Positions 36,341 to 44,409 of a stretch of 64,000 bases of DNA are shown here, piece by piece. Numbering within the stretch: position 1 is the first letter of the stretch; each line of letters begins with the position of its first letter. A model generated the notes under the pieces. It searched no databases and was not told where the DNA came from. It worked only from the letters and a program-made list of their open reading frames with translations. Position numbers and translations under genes: made by a program. This stretch comes from JBDIVL01 sp039794405 (GTDB taxonomy: Bacteria > Planctomycetota > Brocadiia > Brocadiales > Brocadiaceae): contig JBDIVL010000005.1 in NCBI GenBank assembly GCA_039794405.1, positions 1 through 64,000 of the forward strand, read 5' to 3'.

Positions 36341-38960
36341 TGCGTGCTTGTCCGACGATTAAAGATTCATTTGAAATCGAAACCAACGGCTTATTGAAAA
36401 AACTTATTTTGTGATGAATATTCAGAATTGACAAAATTCGTTGAGATAAATCTGGTTGATGCTTAAGAAATACATAATTATGCTGTATTTTATTTACCAG
36501 GCTTTGAATATTTAGTATATCATAATTGTAAATTGAAATTTGTTTAATACCCAGTTCATTCAATAAAACTTTGTGTAGCAAGTCATTGAAATATTTTTCT
36601 TTTGTATAATGCAAAAGCGAAACATCTTTTTTGATTAAATCTAAAATTGCTTTTGGGTTCACATCAAGTTTGTATGATAAATCTTCAAGCACACTTTCGC
36701 TTCCAACTGAATAACCGTTTATAGCTTTACTTGTTGACATGCAGTTCAAATCAATGCTAGATGATAAAAGAAAATCTAATTTATCCGCATCAATCTTTAT
36801 TGATTTATTCTTATTGAGAAAGGGAGATTCACCAACAATACTCTTTATTTCATCCAATTCTTTTGATTTGAAATTGTATTGTTTTATAATTTCCATCTCA
36901 ATTTCTGATTCCAAAAAAAGCCGTTGGTAATCGTTTTCTAAATCACCAACAATTAACTTTTCAATAAACGAATTGACATCTTTGATGGTTGTATACTCAC
37001 AATGTTTAAATTCAAAATTTGGCAATTTTCTCTGTAAATAACGTTTTTTTAACTCTAAGCATTCTCTACTTTTCTGAGCAATGTATTTTGAATCTAAAAT
37101 ATTTTGAGCAACAGGAATCCTTGAAATGTATCCTGCACTGATTGTAAATTTCGGATTGATAATTTTCAGTAAAAATGTAGCAACTTTCGAATTCAGAAAA
37201 GCAAGATGAGCATATTTATCTCCTTTCAAAACTTGTATTCCGGGACCAGATGCAATGAAAACCTGATTATCTTTTAGCACTCTTACATTCATACCCAATG
37301 TTCCGGTATCGCTGTAGACAAGATGAGTTGAAGGAATTTTGTCGATGTTCCTTAATGCACTACCCTTATTAGCTTTTATAATTTCAGCATTCTTACCCCA
37401 GAGGACTTTGTAATAATTCAAGCCAGCCCACTTGCTGAAACCACCACCTTTGCTTACTAATTTCCAATCAGGACTTCCATTTACTTCCCAAGCATATTTT
37501 ATGAATTCTGCGTTGTTCCCTGTTGAAGTCCCTTGCATTGGCTTTGCGAATTGAGAATATAAGAGCAGTTTATGAATGTTTTCAAAGCGGTGTTCTAATT
37601 GATAATTAAATTCAAGATTGCTATTTTTTAAAAATTGGCTCTGATTTAACTCAAAAGTTAGCTCTTGTGGAATATTGCTTTGAATTAAAAATCTTCTTTT
37701 TTCAGGTAAACTCTTGAATTTTAAATTATAAAACCGAGTTGTTTTCCTCATTGATTTACCAATAATACACAAAGCAACATTTGTTTTCTCCCCGTTAATA
37801 TCTTCAAATGCATTACTACCTAAGTCAACACATTCTTTTAGGGTTTGCTTTTCTAAAAATATTTTTCTGAACTCTTTCAGCGAAGATAGATACATCCAAT
37901 TGTTCTGAGAAACTACCCCCAATACATCATTTTCATTCATTATCTGAATAATTCTTTGAATAAATGATACACACAAATCCCCCTTACTTTGTGGATAAGT
38001 TGATAGCAAATATTTTTTTAGAAAAGTATCCATATCCCTTTTACCCATAAAAGGAGGATTGGTAACAAACACTTTTATCTTTTTTTCTCTATTGATTTTT
38101 TCTAACTGAGATCTGAATGTTGTTCTATTGATAGAGTTTGAAAGAACTTTAGGATTTAAAAAACCTAATTTATCATTGGGCACACCTCCATAAATTTTAA
38201 TAGTAGTCGATTTGTTTGGCACTGCATAAGAACAAGCTTTTACAAACAAAGACAGAGAAGCAATTTTAGAAAGGTTATAATCTAAGTCGTATCCGATAAT
38301 CGCATTATTTAAAATAAAATCAACAATCTCTTGATTTGACCAAGTAGGCTTTGACTTCCTGTATAAATCGTAAAGACTTTCAAAAGAATAATTCAAGAAA
38401 TTTCCACTGCCTGACGCACAATCAATAACAACAATTTTCTCAATACTGTTCATGTAGTAGTTAGCTAAAGATCCATCAACTAAATATCTGACCATATATT
38501 TGTCAGTAAAAAATTGAGTTGTAAAAAGCAAATCCGCATCTTCTATTTTAGATTTGTTTTTACCAATTTTCTTAAATGCGGCTTTTTCTAAGCTCCTTTT
38601 CAGATATTGATAAGACCACGAAATCAAATCATCAAGGTTATTATCTATTTTATCAAAGACACATTTTAAACTTTCAAAAACTTTTAAAGCAGATTCTTCT
38701 TTTAACTTATATTCAATGTCTTTAAAAGTTTTTATAAGTTCAGGAAATCTTTGATTTATAAGTTGAAGTTCATATTTAAAATCAGAATGATAATTATGAT
38801 AAGCAGTGTTTATTTTTCCATCACTATATTTGCTACGCAAAGATAGACTAGCGATCAGCACAGAAATGTAAACACTTAAGTTCTGAATAGAAATTTCACT
38901 CTCATGTCTATGTAAATATTTAATAATATCCGAAACTAAATATTTTATTTTTTGCTTCAT
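36333..38960 (-). CDS. PglX-like N6-adenine DNA methyltransferase
   Basis: This 875-residue gamma-class methylase resembles BREX PglX and related large methylases: motif I IDCASGSGNF (about residues 178-187), motif IV VTNPPFMGKRDM (about 300) and the following VSQNNWMYLSSLKEFR, a PglX-type segment. The C-terminal half is long and probably includes target recognition and helical spacers. ATGA overlap with the XRE gene (4 bp) and GAGGAA before the start indicate tight coupling. No other BREX genes (brxA, brxC, pglZ) are nearby, so this is not a BREX locus. With the second methylase it could protect the two strands of an asymmetric site. Confidence 0.8.
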   Translation of the reverse strand: MKQKIKYLVSDIIKYLHRHESEISIQNLSVYISVLIASLSLRSKYSDGKINTAYHNYHSDFKYELQLINQRFPELIKTFKDIEYKLKEESALKVFESLKCVFDKIDNNLDDLISWSYQYLKRSLEKAAFKKIGKNKSKIEDADLLFTTQFFTDKYMVRYLVDGSLANYYMNSIEKIVVIDCASGSGNFLNYSFESLYDLYRKSKPTWSNQEIVDFILNNAIIGYDLDYNLSKIASLSLFVKACSYAVPNKSTTIKIYGGVPNDKLGFLNPKVLSNSINRTTFRSQLEKINREKKIKVFVTNPPFMGKRDMDTFLKKYLLSTYPQSKGDLCVSFIQRIIQIMNENDVLGVVSQNNWMYLSSLKEFRKIFLEKQTLKECVDLGSNAFEDINGEKTNVALCIIGKSMRKTTRFYNLKFKSLPEKRRFLIQSNIPQELTFELNQSQFLKNSNLEFNYQLEHRFENIHKLLLYSQFAKPMQGTSTGNNAEFIKYAWEVNGSPDWKLVSKGGGFSKWAGLNYYKVLWGKNAEIIKANKGSALRNIDKIPSTHLVYSDTGTLGMNVRVLKDNQVFIASGPGIQVLKGDKYAHLAFLNSKVATFLLKIINPKFTISAGYISRIPVAQNILDSKYIAQKSRECLELKKRYLQRKLPNFEFKHCEYTTIKDVNSFIEKLIVGDLENDYQRLFLESEIEMEIIKQYNFKSKELDEIKSIVGESPFLNKNKSIKIDADKLDFLLSSSIDLNCMSTSKAINGYSVGSESVLEDLSYKLDVNPKAILDLIKKDVSLLHYTKEKYFNDLLHKVLLNELGIKQISIYNYDILNIQSLVNKIQHNYVFLKHQPDLSQRILSILNIHHKISFFNKPLVSISNESLIVGQARNG

Positions 38961-39268
38961 GGCTTCCTCTCTTTTGATTTAGAAAAGTATGGGGCCATTT
39001 GCTCACTTACAAGTTGAATTGCTTTGTATGTTACATCGTTAATGCCATATTCTTTGACTATTTTATTAGAAATAACTATTGATTTTAATTCCGCCTCAGA
39101 AATTTGAAAATATTTTGATATACGTTCTAACTGTTCATTCGTTGGAAACCTAACATTTCTCTCAAACTTTGATAATAGTGTTAGATCAATATCAGTACCC
39201 ATGGATAACTGATGTAGTGTCTCCTGCCGTTTTAATCTTGCATTTTTTATAACATCTCCAAAATTCAT
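38957..39268 (-). CDS. XRE-family regulator, possible restriction-modification C protein
   Basis: This protein of about 103 residues has a helix-turn-helix of the XRE type: FGDVIKNARLKRQETLHQLSMGTDIDLTLLSKFERN. The ATG at 39268 is chosen because it starts at this domain and coincides with the transcription start predicted from the promoter at 39276-39304, implying a leaderless message as in many C-protein genes. The first 80 residues are the DNA-binding domain; the rest is a basic tail. It heads the methylase operon and probably times methylase and nuclease expression. Confidence 0.75.
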   Translation of the reverse strand: MNFGDVIKNARLKRQETLHQLSMGTDIDLTLLSKFERNVRFPTNEQLERISKYFQISEAELKSIVISNKIVKEYGINDVTYKAIQLVSEQMAPYFSKSKERKP

Positions 39269-39275
39269 AGAAATT

Positions 39276-39304
39276 ATTGTATATGACACATAACAACTTG
39301 TCAA
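39276..39304 (-). promoter_or_regulatory. Promoter of the XRE-methylase operon (leaderless start)
   Basis: On the reverse strand TTGACA (39304-39299) is separated by 17 bases from TACAAT (39281-39276). Transcription would start about 7 bases later, at or next to the A of the ATG at 39268, leaving no room for a ribosome binding site. Confidence 0.6.
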
Positions 39305-39471
39305 GAATTGCCTTGTTGGTATTAGTCAAACAATATCTCTGTATGCCCTAGCCCCATCATAGAAAAGGGGAGGAATTGAAATATATTAAAAGTTCAAATA
39401 TTGAATTTGCGATGAAGATAATCCTTTAGTTATCGAGAATGAATGACTATTGGCACCTGAATTTTCCCCTC
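39305..39471. other. Gap between the methylase operon and IS3 copy 2
   Basis: About 170 bases without a gene. The last part (CACCTGAATTTTCCCCTC) resembles the left flank of IS3 copy 1 (TACCTGAGTTTCCCTC), so the element border may extend a few bases further than the TGTGTC ends. Confidence 0.4.
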
Positions 39472-39536
39472 TGTGTCAATAATAGTTGGACAAATTCCTA
39501 GTAATAATTTAGTGTAGGGCGAAGAGGAAAACAACT

Positions 39537-40025
39537 ATGAGAAATCATGATAAAAGTATAAGAAATACCCTATCAGCGTTGGGGGAAACGGAGGGAGCCC
39601 GTAGGGCGACCGGAGTTTCCCCCAACGCTTCCGCCGGTAATCATATTCCCGATCCAGAAGTATCCCAGAAAGCAAAGCGCCGTAAATTTACAGCCCAGTA
39701 TAAGCTCCGTATCCTTAAAGAGGCAGATACCTGCACAAATTCCGGGCAAATTGGAGCACTCTTGCGAAGAGAAGGGCTCTCCTCATCTAACCTCACGACA
39801 TGGCGCCGTCAACAAGAACAGGGTACCCTGGAGGCTCTTTCACCAAAACGCCGTGGGCCAAAAGAAAAAAGAGATGATCCATCAACCCGGCGTGTGAGAG
39901 AACTCGAAGAGGAAATTCACTCTCTCAAGCAAAAGCTCAAGCAGGCTGAGACTATTATCGAGGTTCAAAAAAAAATCTCAGAAATGCTCAACATCCCTTC
40001 CCATCAGACAGGAGAAAAGAGATGA
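39537..40025 (+). CDS. IS3 orfA, transposase DNA-binding subunit
   Basis: This 162-residue protein has a helix-turn-helix (KRRKFTAQYKLRILKEADTC, then LLRREGLSSSNLTTWRRQ) and a C-terminal leucine-zipper coil (VRELEEEIHSLKQKLKQ), the normal OrfA plan. The N-terminal 45 residues are extra and encoded by a GC-rich hairpin (39576-39628) that interrupts otherwise ordinary sequence. OrfA overlaps orfB by four bases (ATGA), suggesting coupling instead of the frameshift used by many IS3 members. Confidence 0.88.
   Translation: MRNHDKSIRNTLSALGETEGARRATGVSPNASAGNHIPDPEVSQKAKRRKFTAQYKLRILKEADTCTNSGQIGALLRREGLSSSNLTTWRRQQEQGTLEALSPKRRGPKEKRDDPSTRRVRELEEEIHSLKQKLKQAETIIEVQKKISEMLNIPSHQTGEKR
39576..39628. 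repeat. GC-rich hairpin inside IS3 orfA
   Basis: GCGTTGGGGGAAAC and GTTTCCCCCAACGC are perfect 14-bp arms around a 25-base centre that itself holds CGG/CCG and GCCC/GGGC pairs. It is translated in frame within orfA. It is far richer in G and C than its surroundings. Confidence 0.7.
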
Positions 40026-40933
40026 TGCTCGCTGCCCAGTCTCTTGCCAAAGAGGTACGTATGAAAAAAGCCTGTGAGGCGTTAGCCATCCCACGGGCAA
40101 GCTATTACTATTACCGTAAGAATAGCAATCGAAAACGTAGTTCTGTAAGGCCACCTCTGGCACTATCTCCCATGGAAGAACAGAGAGTACTTGATATCCT
40201 ACATACTGAACGCTTTTGTGATAAGGCACCACGTGAAATATACGCAACACTCCTTGATGAAGGTACCTATCTGTGCTCTGTCAGAACGATGTACCGTGTT
40301 CTTGAAAAACATGGTGAAGGAAAAGAAAGAAGAAATCAACTCCTTCATCCTGCGTATCAGAAACCAGAACTCCTGGCAACGGCACCAAATCAGGTATGGT
40401 CATGGGATATCACAAAGCTGAAAGAACCAACGAAATGGAGTTATTTCTATCTCTATGTCATCCTTGATATCTTCAGCCGTTATGTGGTTGGCTGGATGGT
40501 TGCCCACCGTGAACAAGCGGCTCTGGCTGAGCGGCTGATACGTGAGACTGCCCACAAACAGGGCATTCAACCAGGACAACTCATTATCCATGCTGACCGT
40601 GGATCAAGTATGACTTCAAAACCGGTAGCATTTCTGCTTTCAGACCTGGGAATAACAAGAAGCCATTCCAGGCCTTATGTCAATAACGATAACCCCTACT
40701 CAGAGTCTCAGTTTAAGACCCTGAAATATCGTCCTGATTTCCCAGAATATTTCATAGCGATTGAATCTGCAAGGGCATTCTGTAGGGATTTCTTTCCCTG
40801 GTATAATCAAACATTATCACTCAGGTATCGCGGATTACTTACACCAGAAACGGTTCATTATGGACGCACGGACCACATGGTGAAAGAACGAAGCCATGTG
40901 CTAAGAATAGCATTTGAAAATCATCCTGAATGA
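40022..40933 (+). CDS. IS3 orfB, integrase-type transposase (C-terminally shortened)
   Basis: This 303-residue rve transposase has an N-terminal HTH_21-like region (KAPREIYATLLDEGTY) and a DDE core with WSWDITKL, IIHADRGSS and NPYSESQFKTLK. In this copy a TGA follows NHPE at 40931. In copy 1 that codon is CGG and the frame continues about 20 residues. Downstream, copy 2 also differs by small changes that shift the frame, so the normal C-terminus is lost here. Activity is uncertain. Confidence 0.85.
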   Translation: MMLAAQSLAKEVRMKKACEALAIPRASYYYYRKNSNRKRSSVRPPLALSPMEEQRVLDILHTERFCDKAPREIYATLLDEGTYLCSVRTMYRVLEKHGEGKERRNQLLHPAYQKPELLATAPNQVWSWDITKLKEPTKWSYFYLYVILDIFSRYVVGWMVAHREQAALAERLIRETAHKQGIQPGQLIIHADRGSSMTSKPVAFLLSDLGITRSHSRPYVNNDNPYSESQFKTLKYRPDFPEYFIAIESARAFCRDFFPWYNQTLSLRYRGLLTPETVHYGRTDHMVKERSHVLRIAFENHPE

Positions 40934-41327
40934 TTCAAGGGAAAAATACCTACCACCACGTATGCCCTTGGCAGCATGGATTAATCAACCAAAACTGGAA
41001 AATACTTTATGATTAGAGCCTAAATTCCTTAAAAAAGTGTCTAATTTTCATTGACACATTCCGCTCCCCCTTAAAAAGTGATCTCCCTTAAAAAGTAAAG
41101 TCAGGGGAAAACTGCTAAGGGCGCAGTTTTTTCGAGTTGCAATCTCTATCCCCTGATTTGATATGAAGTACTATATGTTGCCAGATAAAAGAATTATCCT
41201 ACAAAAACAGTACACATCAATCATTTTTTACTTGTTCTTATATGTATTGGTCTGTTGGGAAAAAGCAAAAAAAGACCAACAAGGTAGTATGCTAAATAAG
41301 GTGGCATGCTAAATAATGAATTGATAT

Positions 41328-41372
41328 AAAAATAGCCTGATATGCCATTTCTGACATACCAGGCTATTTTTT
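41328..41372 (+). terminator. Strong terminator-like hairpin without an upstream gene
   Basis: AAAAATAGCCTG and CAGGCTATTTTT form a 12-bp stem extended by TATG/CATA, followed by T residues. No coding frame ends nearby. Confidence 0.6.
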
Positions 41373-41394
41373 AAACTCCCTCATATCGTTTTAC

Positions 41395-41428
41395 ACCTCT
41401 TTCTCTAAAAGTTTAAAGAGGTTTTTTC
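41395..41428 (+). terminator. Second terminator-like hairpin
   Basis: ACCTCTTT and AAAGAGGT form an 8-bp stem followed by TTTTTT, 23 bases after the preceding hairpin. Confidence 0.55.
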
Positions 41429-41525
41429 ATTATCAATAACATTTCAAAGACTGCGACGCACTTTATATATTTGTTAAAAGTTGTTGGACGGGTCTTATTT
41501 TAATGTTACTGATAATTTAAAGAGC

Positions 41526-41644
41526 TATTGGAGAGGAACTAAGAGCGGTCGTAAAGATATATAAAACATACGGTATTAAAACGTACTTTTTATACCTTGA
41601 GGGACGTTTAACCTCATAAACTCTCTCTTAGTTCCTCTCCAATA
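41526..41644. repeat. 119-bp MITE-like element with 20-bp perfect inverted ends
   Basis: TATTGGAGAGGAACTAAGAG at 41526-41545 is the exact reverse complement of 41625-41644. The outermost TA on each side could be a TA target duplication (giving 18-bp ends starting TTGGAG), as made by IS630/Tc1-mariner transposases. The interior is A/T rich and non-coding. Confidence 0.7.
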
Positions 41645-42082
41645 TTATTATATCATATTATTTGGTTTTTGCCACTTCCCTTAGACTGTTTGACAACCCC
41701 CTTAAACTTAACCAATATACCCCTTTTTATTTTATAATAATCCCGCTCAGACATATAGCCCTATTCTTATCTCCCTCATTTAAGCCTACCCCCCTACACT
41801 ACCCCCCCCACCTTTCCTTATACTTATTCAAGTTTATGTCGCATCACCCCGATCTGTCCGGTTACATAACCGTTATATAAGACTGCTATTTTCATGTTAA
41901 AATCCTCAATTCTCGTTCGTACTTAATTCGTACCTTAAAACAGAACGCACCAAAAACATCAAAAGAGAAAAGAATTAAATATTATTGAAAGCCTTGAAGA
42001 TGCTGGTAAAATAAGGAACTTCGAAAGTCATCAAAACACACAAGAACAGAACAAAAATACCTAGATATTTCAATAAAAATAT

Positions 42083-42110
42083 TTGACTTTTTATAGAGTA
42101 ATGTTAGAAT
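42083..42110 (+). promoter_or_regulatory. Promoter of tRNA-Leu
   Basis: TTGACT (42083-42088) with 16-base spacing to TAGAAT (42105-42110), about 40 bases before the mature tRNA 5' end. Confidence 0.6.
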
Positions 42111-42156
42111 TACTAAGTATTTTTGGTTTAATTAGATACGAACAATTCTATGAAAT

Positions 42157-42244
42157 GCGGAAGTGGCGGAATCGGCAGACGCGCTAGTTTGAGGGGCTAG
42201 TCCTCGTTGAGAGGGTGGGGGTTCAAATCCCCCCTTCCGCACCA
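42157..42244 (+). tRNA. tRNA-Leu (anticodon GAG)
   Basis: The acceptor stem GCGGAAG pairs with CTTCCGC, the anticodon stem CTAGT pairs with GCTAG (last pair wobble) around loop TTGAGGG, and a long variable arm (CCTC-GTTGA-GAGG) gives the class II shape of leucine tRNAs. The T-arm GGGGGTTCAAATCCCCC is clean and the CCA tail is encoded. It has its own promoter upstream. Confidence 0.96.
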
Positions 42245-42387
42245 CTCTGTATTGCCTGCCATAAATAGTTAAGACCAGATGTAAAACGCACTTAAAATTA
42301 ATTTCAGTTGCAATTCCTAGTAATACATGACATATAAAAAATAAGTGTAGTATAATAAAAAGCTCACCTATTTAGGGAGATTTATTA

Positions 42388-44409
42388 ATGAACCGATATT
42401 TGTTCTTGTGGGCAACATCTTTTTGCTTGTTTTTTATTACTGGCTGTAAAGAGACCCAGGTAAGGCGGTCAGACTTTATGCCATTTAAAAAACCAGTAAC
42501 CCTCTCAACGACAATCGAAGAGGTAGGGAAAAAGCCCTGGGAGTATGAGATTTCAACTAAAAAAGAAGTCGAGGAAGCGAAAAAAGAAAAGACACCGGAA
42601 GAATTCGTATATCCAAAGGTATCCGGAAAACTAGAGCCTTCCCTTCAGAGGCCAGAGTATACAGGAGATAAAATTGATATAGCATTTAACTTCGATAATG
42701 CGGAAATAAAGGATGTCTTACATGTGATATTGGGAGAAATTCTGAATGTAAACTACATCTTAGACAAAAGGGTTGGTGGTACAATTAACCTTCATGCTAC
42801 CGGACAGGTTTATAAGGAAGAACTCCTTTCTATGCTCAATACGTTGCTCTATGTGTATGACTTTGCTATCGTAAAGGACGGTGATTTATACAGGATTCTT
42901 CCAAAAGCAGAATCACGCCAGGAAACGAATATTATCATTTCAGGAGATAAAGTCCCCGAATGGAGCAAAAATATAATAGTTCAAATCGTTCCTCTTCAAT
43001 ACGAGAGTCCAAAAAACCTCAACGCAACTTTAAGGCCATTTATGACCGGTATTGGAAACATCGTCACTCATGGTGATTCCCCATATATCATACTCATTGA
43101 AACCGCTTCAAATATGGAAAAACTGCTTACCTTGATAAAAATCTTCGATGTTCCTTTTTTTGCCGGGAAAGCCGTAAGGTTCTACGATTTCAAATACGTC
43201 GATGCAAGGAATATGGCCAAAGACCTTGTTACCCTCGCACAATCACTGGGAGGAAAGTCTGGTAATGAGGGAGATTTTAATTTTGTACCATTTTCAGATA
43301 CCAATAAGATGCTTGTAGTTACGAAATTACCAGAACTCCTGCCTAAAATCGACCTCTGGATAAAAAATATTGACGTTCCCCCAACACAACTGGATGAAAT
43401 ACCAAAGATTTATGTATATAAAGTACAACACCAGAAGGCCGAAACTATCGTACCGGTTCTCACACAAGTTTATAGTGAAAAAATGGCGGCTCAACCGAAA
43501 ATATTAGGGAAAGAACAGATTGAAGCCATGAAGGTTGTTGCTGACCCAAAAACAAATTCTATTGTTGTTAAGGCATTGCCAAGCGATTATAAAGGCATAA
43601 AAGCAATCATTGAGGCAATAGATGCAACCCCGCAACAGGTGTTTATCGAAGCCTTAATCCTTGAAGTCGATCTTGAGGATGGTCTGGACTTCGGGACAGA
43701 ATGGAACTGGGATATGGGCTCTTTAGAGTTAAGCGGGCTTGGAGACCTCAGAAAGACAGCAGGCAGACCTACGCTAAGATTTGCTAAAGGGAATTTTGAA
43801 ATCCTGATGGACATCATTGCAAGAAACTCCAACGTGAAGGTATTATCCGCACCACACCTCCTTGTACGGGACGAACAACCTGCTAATATACAAGTTGGTA
43901 GTGAAGTACCTATTCTCTCGAGTTCCGGCCAGCAAGCGGGTACAACTGTTACTTTTGAACAAATACAGTACCGTGATACCGGTATTATTCTTACGGTGAC
44001 ACCCCATATAGCTGAAAATGACTTTATTACATTAGATATAAAACAGGAAGTAAGCAACGCTGAGACAACAACAACAGGCATTAGCGATTCACCTACATTT
44101 TCAACCCGCCAGGCAGAAACGTCACTTGTGATAAAGAGTGGGCACACGGTAAGCCTGGGTGGCATAATTGAACAGAAAAATGAAAAAAGTGTTAGTAAAA
44201 TACCACTCCTGGGTGATATCCCCTTTTTAGGAAACTTATTTAAAAGCATCTCCATTTCTAATACAAGAACCGAGTTGATAATGTTAATTACCCCTTATAT
44301 TGCAAATAATGCAGAAGAAGCTGATACACTAACGAATGCCTTCCAAAAGAAATTAAAAATGATAGAACCACTATTAACCGAGGGCACAGATGAAATTGAA
44401 AAGTATTAG
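42388..44409 (+). CDS. gspD: Type II secretion secretin GspD
   Basis: This 673-residue outer-membrane secretin has a lipoprotein signal with box FITGC at about residues 16-20. N0/N1-N3 repeats follow from about 95 (for example IAFNFDNAEIKDVLHVILGEI; ILPKAESR; VVADPKTNSIVVKALPSDY). The secretin core is at about 410-650 with VGSEVPILSSSG and the signature VPLLGDIPFLGNLF-like KIPLLGDIPFLGNLFKS. It forms the export channel. It is first gene of the gsp operon, with AGGGAGA before the ATG. Its end overlaps the next gene. Confidence 0.93.
   Translation: MNRYLFLWATSFCLFFITGCKETQVRRSDFMPFKKPVTLSTTIEEVGKKPWEYEISTKKEVEEAKKEKTPEEFVYPKVSGKLEPSLQRPEYTGDKIDIAFNFDNAEIKDVLHVILGEILNVNYILDKRVGGTINLHATGQVYKEELLSMLNTLLYVYDFAIVKDGDLYRILPKAESRQETNIIISGDKVPEWSKNIIVQIVPLQYESPKNLNATLRPFMTGIGNIVTHGDSPYIILIETASNMEKLLTLIKIFDVPFFAGKAVRFYDFKYVDARNMAKDLVTLAQSLGGKSGNEGDFNFVPFSDTNKMLVVTKLPELLPKIDLWIKNIDVPPTQLDEIPKIYVYKVQHQKAETIVPVLTQVYSEKMAAQPKILGKEQIEAMKVVADPKTNSIVVKALPSDYKGIKAIIEAIDATPQQVFIEALILEVDLEDGLDFGTEWNWDMGSLELSGLGDLRKTAGRPTLRFAKGNFEILMDIIARNSNVKVLSAPHLLVRDEQPANIQVGSEVPILSSSGQQAGTTVTFEQIQYRDTGIILTVTPHIAENDFITLDIKQEVSNAETTTTGISDSPTFSTRQAETSLVIKSGHTVSLGGIIEQKNEKSVSKIPLLGDIPFLGNLFKSISISNTRTELIMLITPYIANNAEEADTLTNAFQKKLKMIEPLLTEGTDEIEKY

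Larger units (their letters stand above)
39472..41058 (+). mobile_element. IS3-family element, copy 2 (nearly complete)
   Basis: A 1,587-bp element with terminal TGTGTCAATAATAGTTGGACA and its imperfect inverted copy. It carries orfA and orfB joined by an ATGA overlap. The sequence is essentially identical to copy 1 over shared parts and in the same orientation, so the two copies flank the methylase/nuclease island like a composite transposon. Clear target duplications are not seen. Confidence 0.85.
41059..42156. other. 1.1-kb non-coding region before tRNA-Leu
   Basis: No convincing gene is seen. It contains a pair of direct repeats AAGGT-GCATGCTAAATAA-like (about 41280-41315), two terminator-like hairpins without an upstream gene (41328-41372 and 41395-41428), a 119-bp inverted-repeat element (41526-41644) and the tRNA promoter. 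A 72-codon frame at 41662-41880 is low-complexity and lacks a ribosome binding site. The orphan terminators suggest a gene was lost or cut by the IS, or that a small RNA lies here. Confidence 0.5.

Noticed and set aside
36333..38960. BREX system based on the PglX-like methylase
   Set aside because: No brxA, brxB, brxC, pglZ or brxL gene is present; the partners are a PLD nuclease, a second methylase and an XRE regulator.
41662..41880. 72-codon forward frame before tRNA-Leu
   Set aside because: Pro/Leu/Phe-rich low-complexity translation of a C/T-rich strand with no ribosome binding site; looks non-coding.
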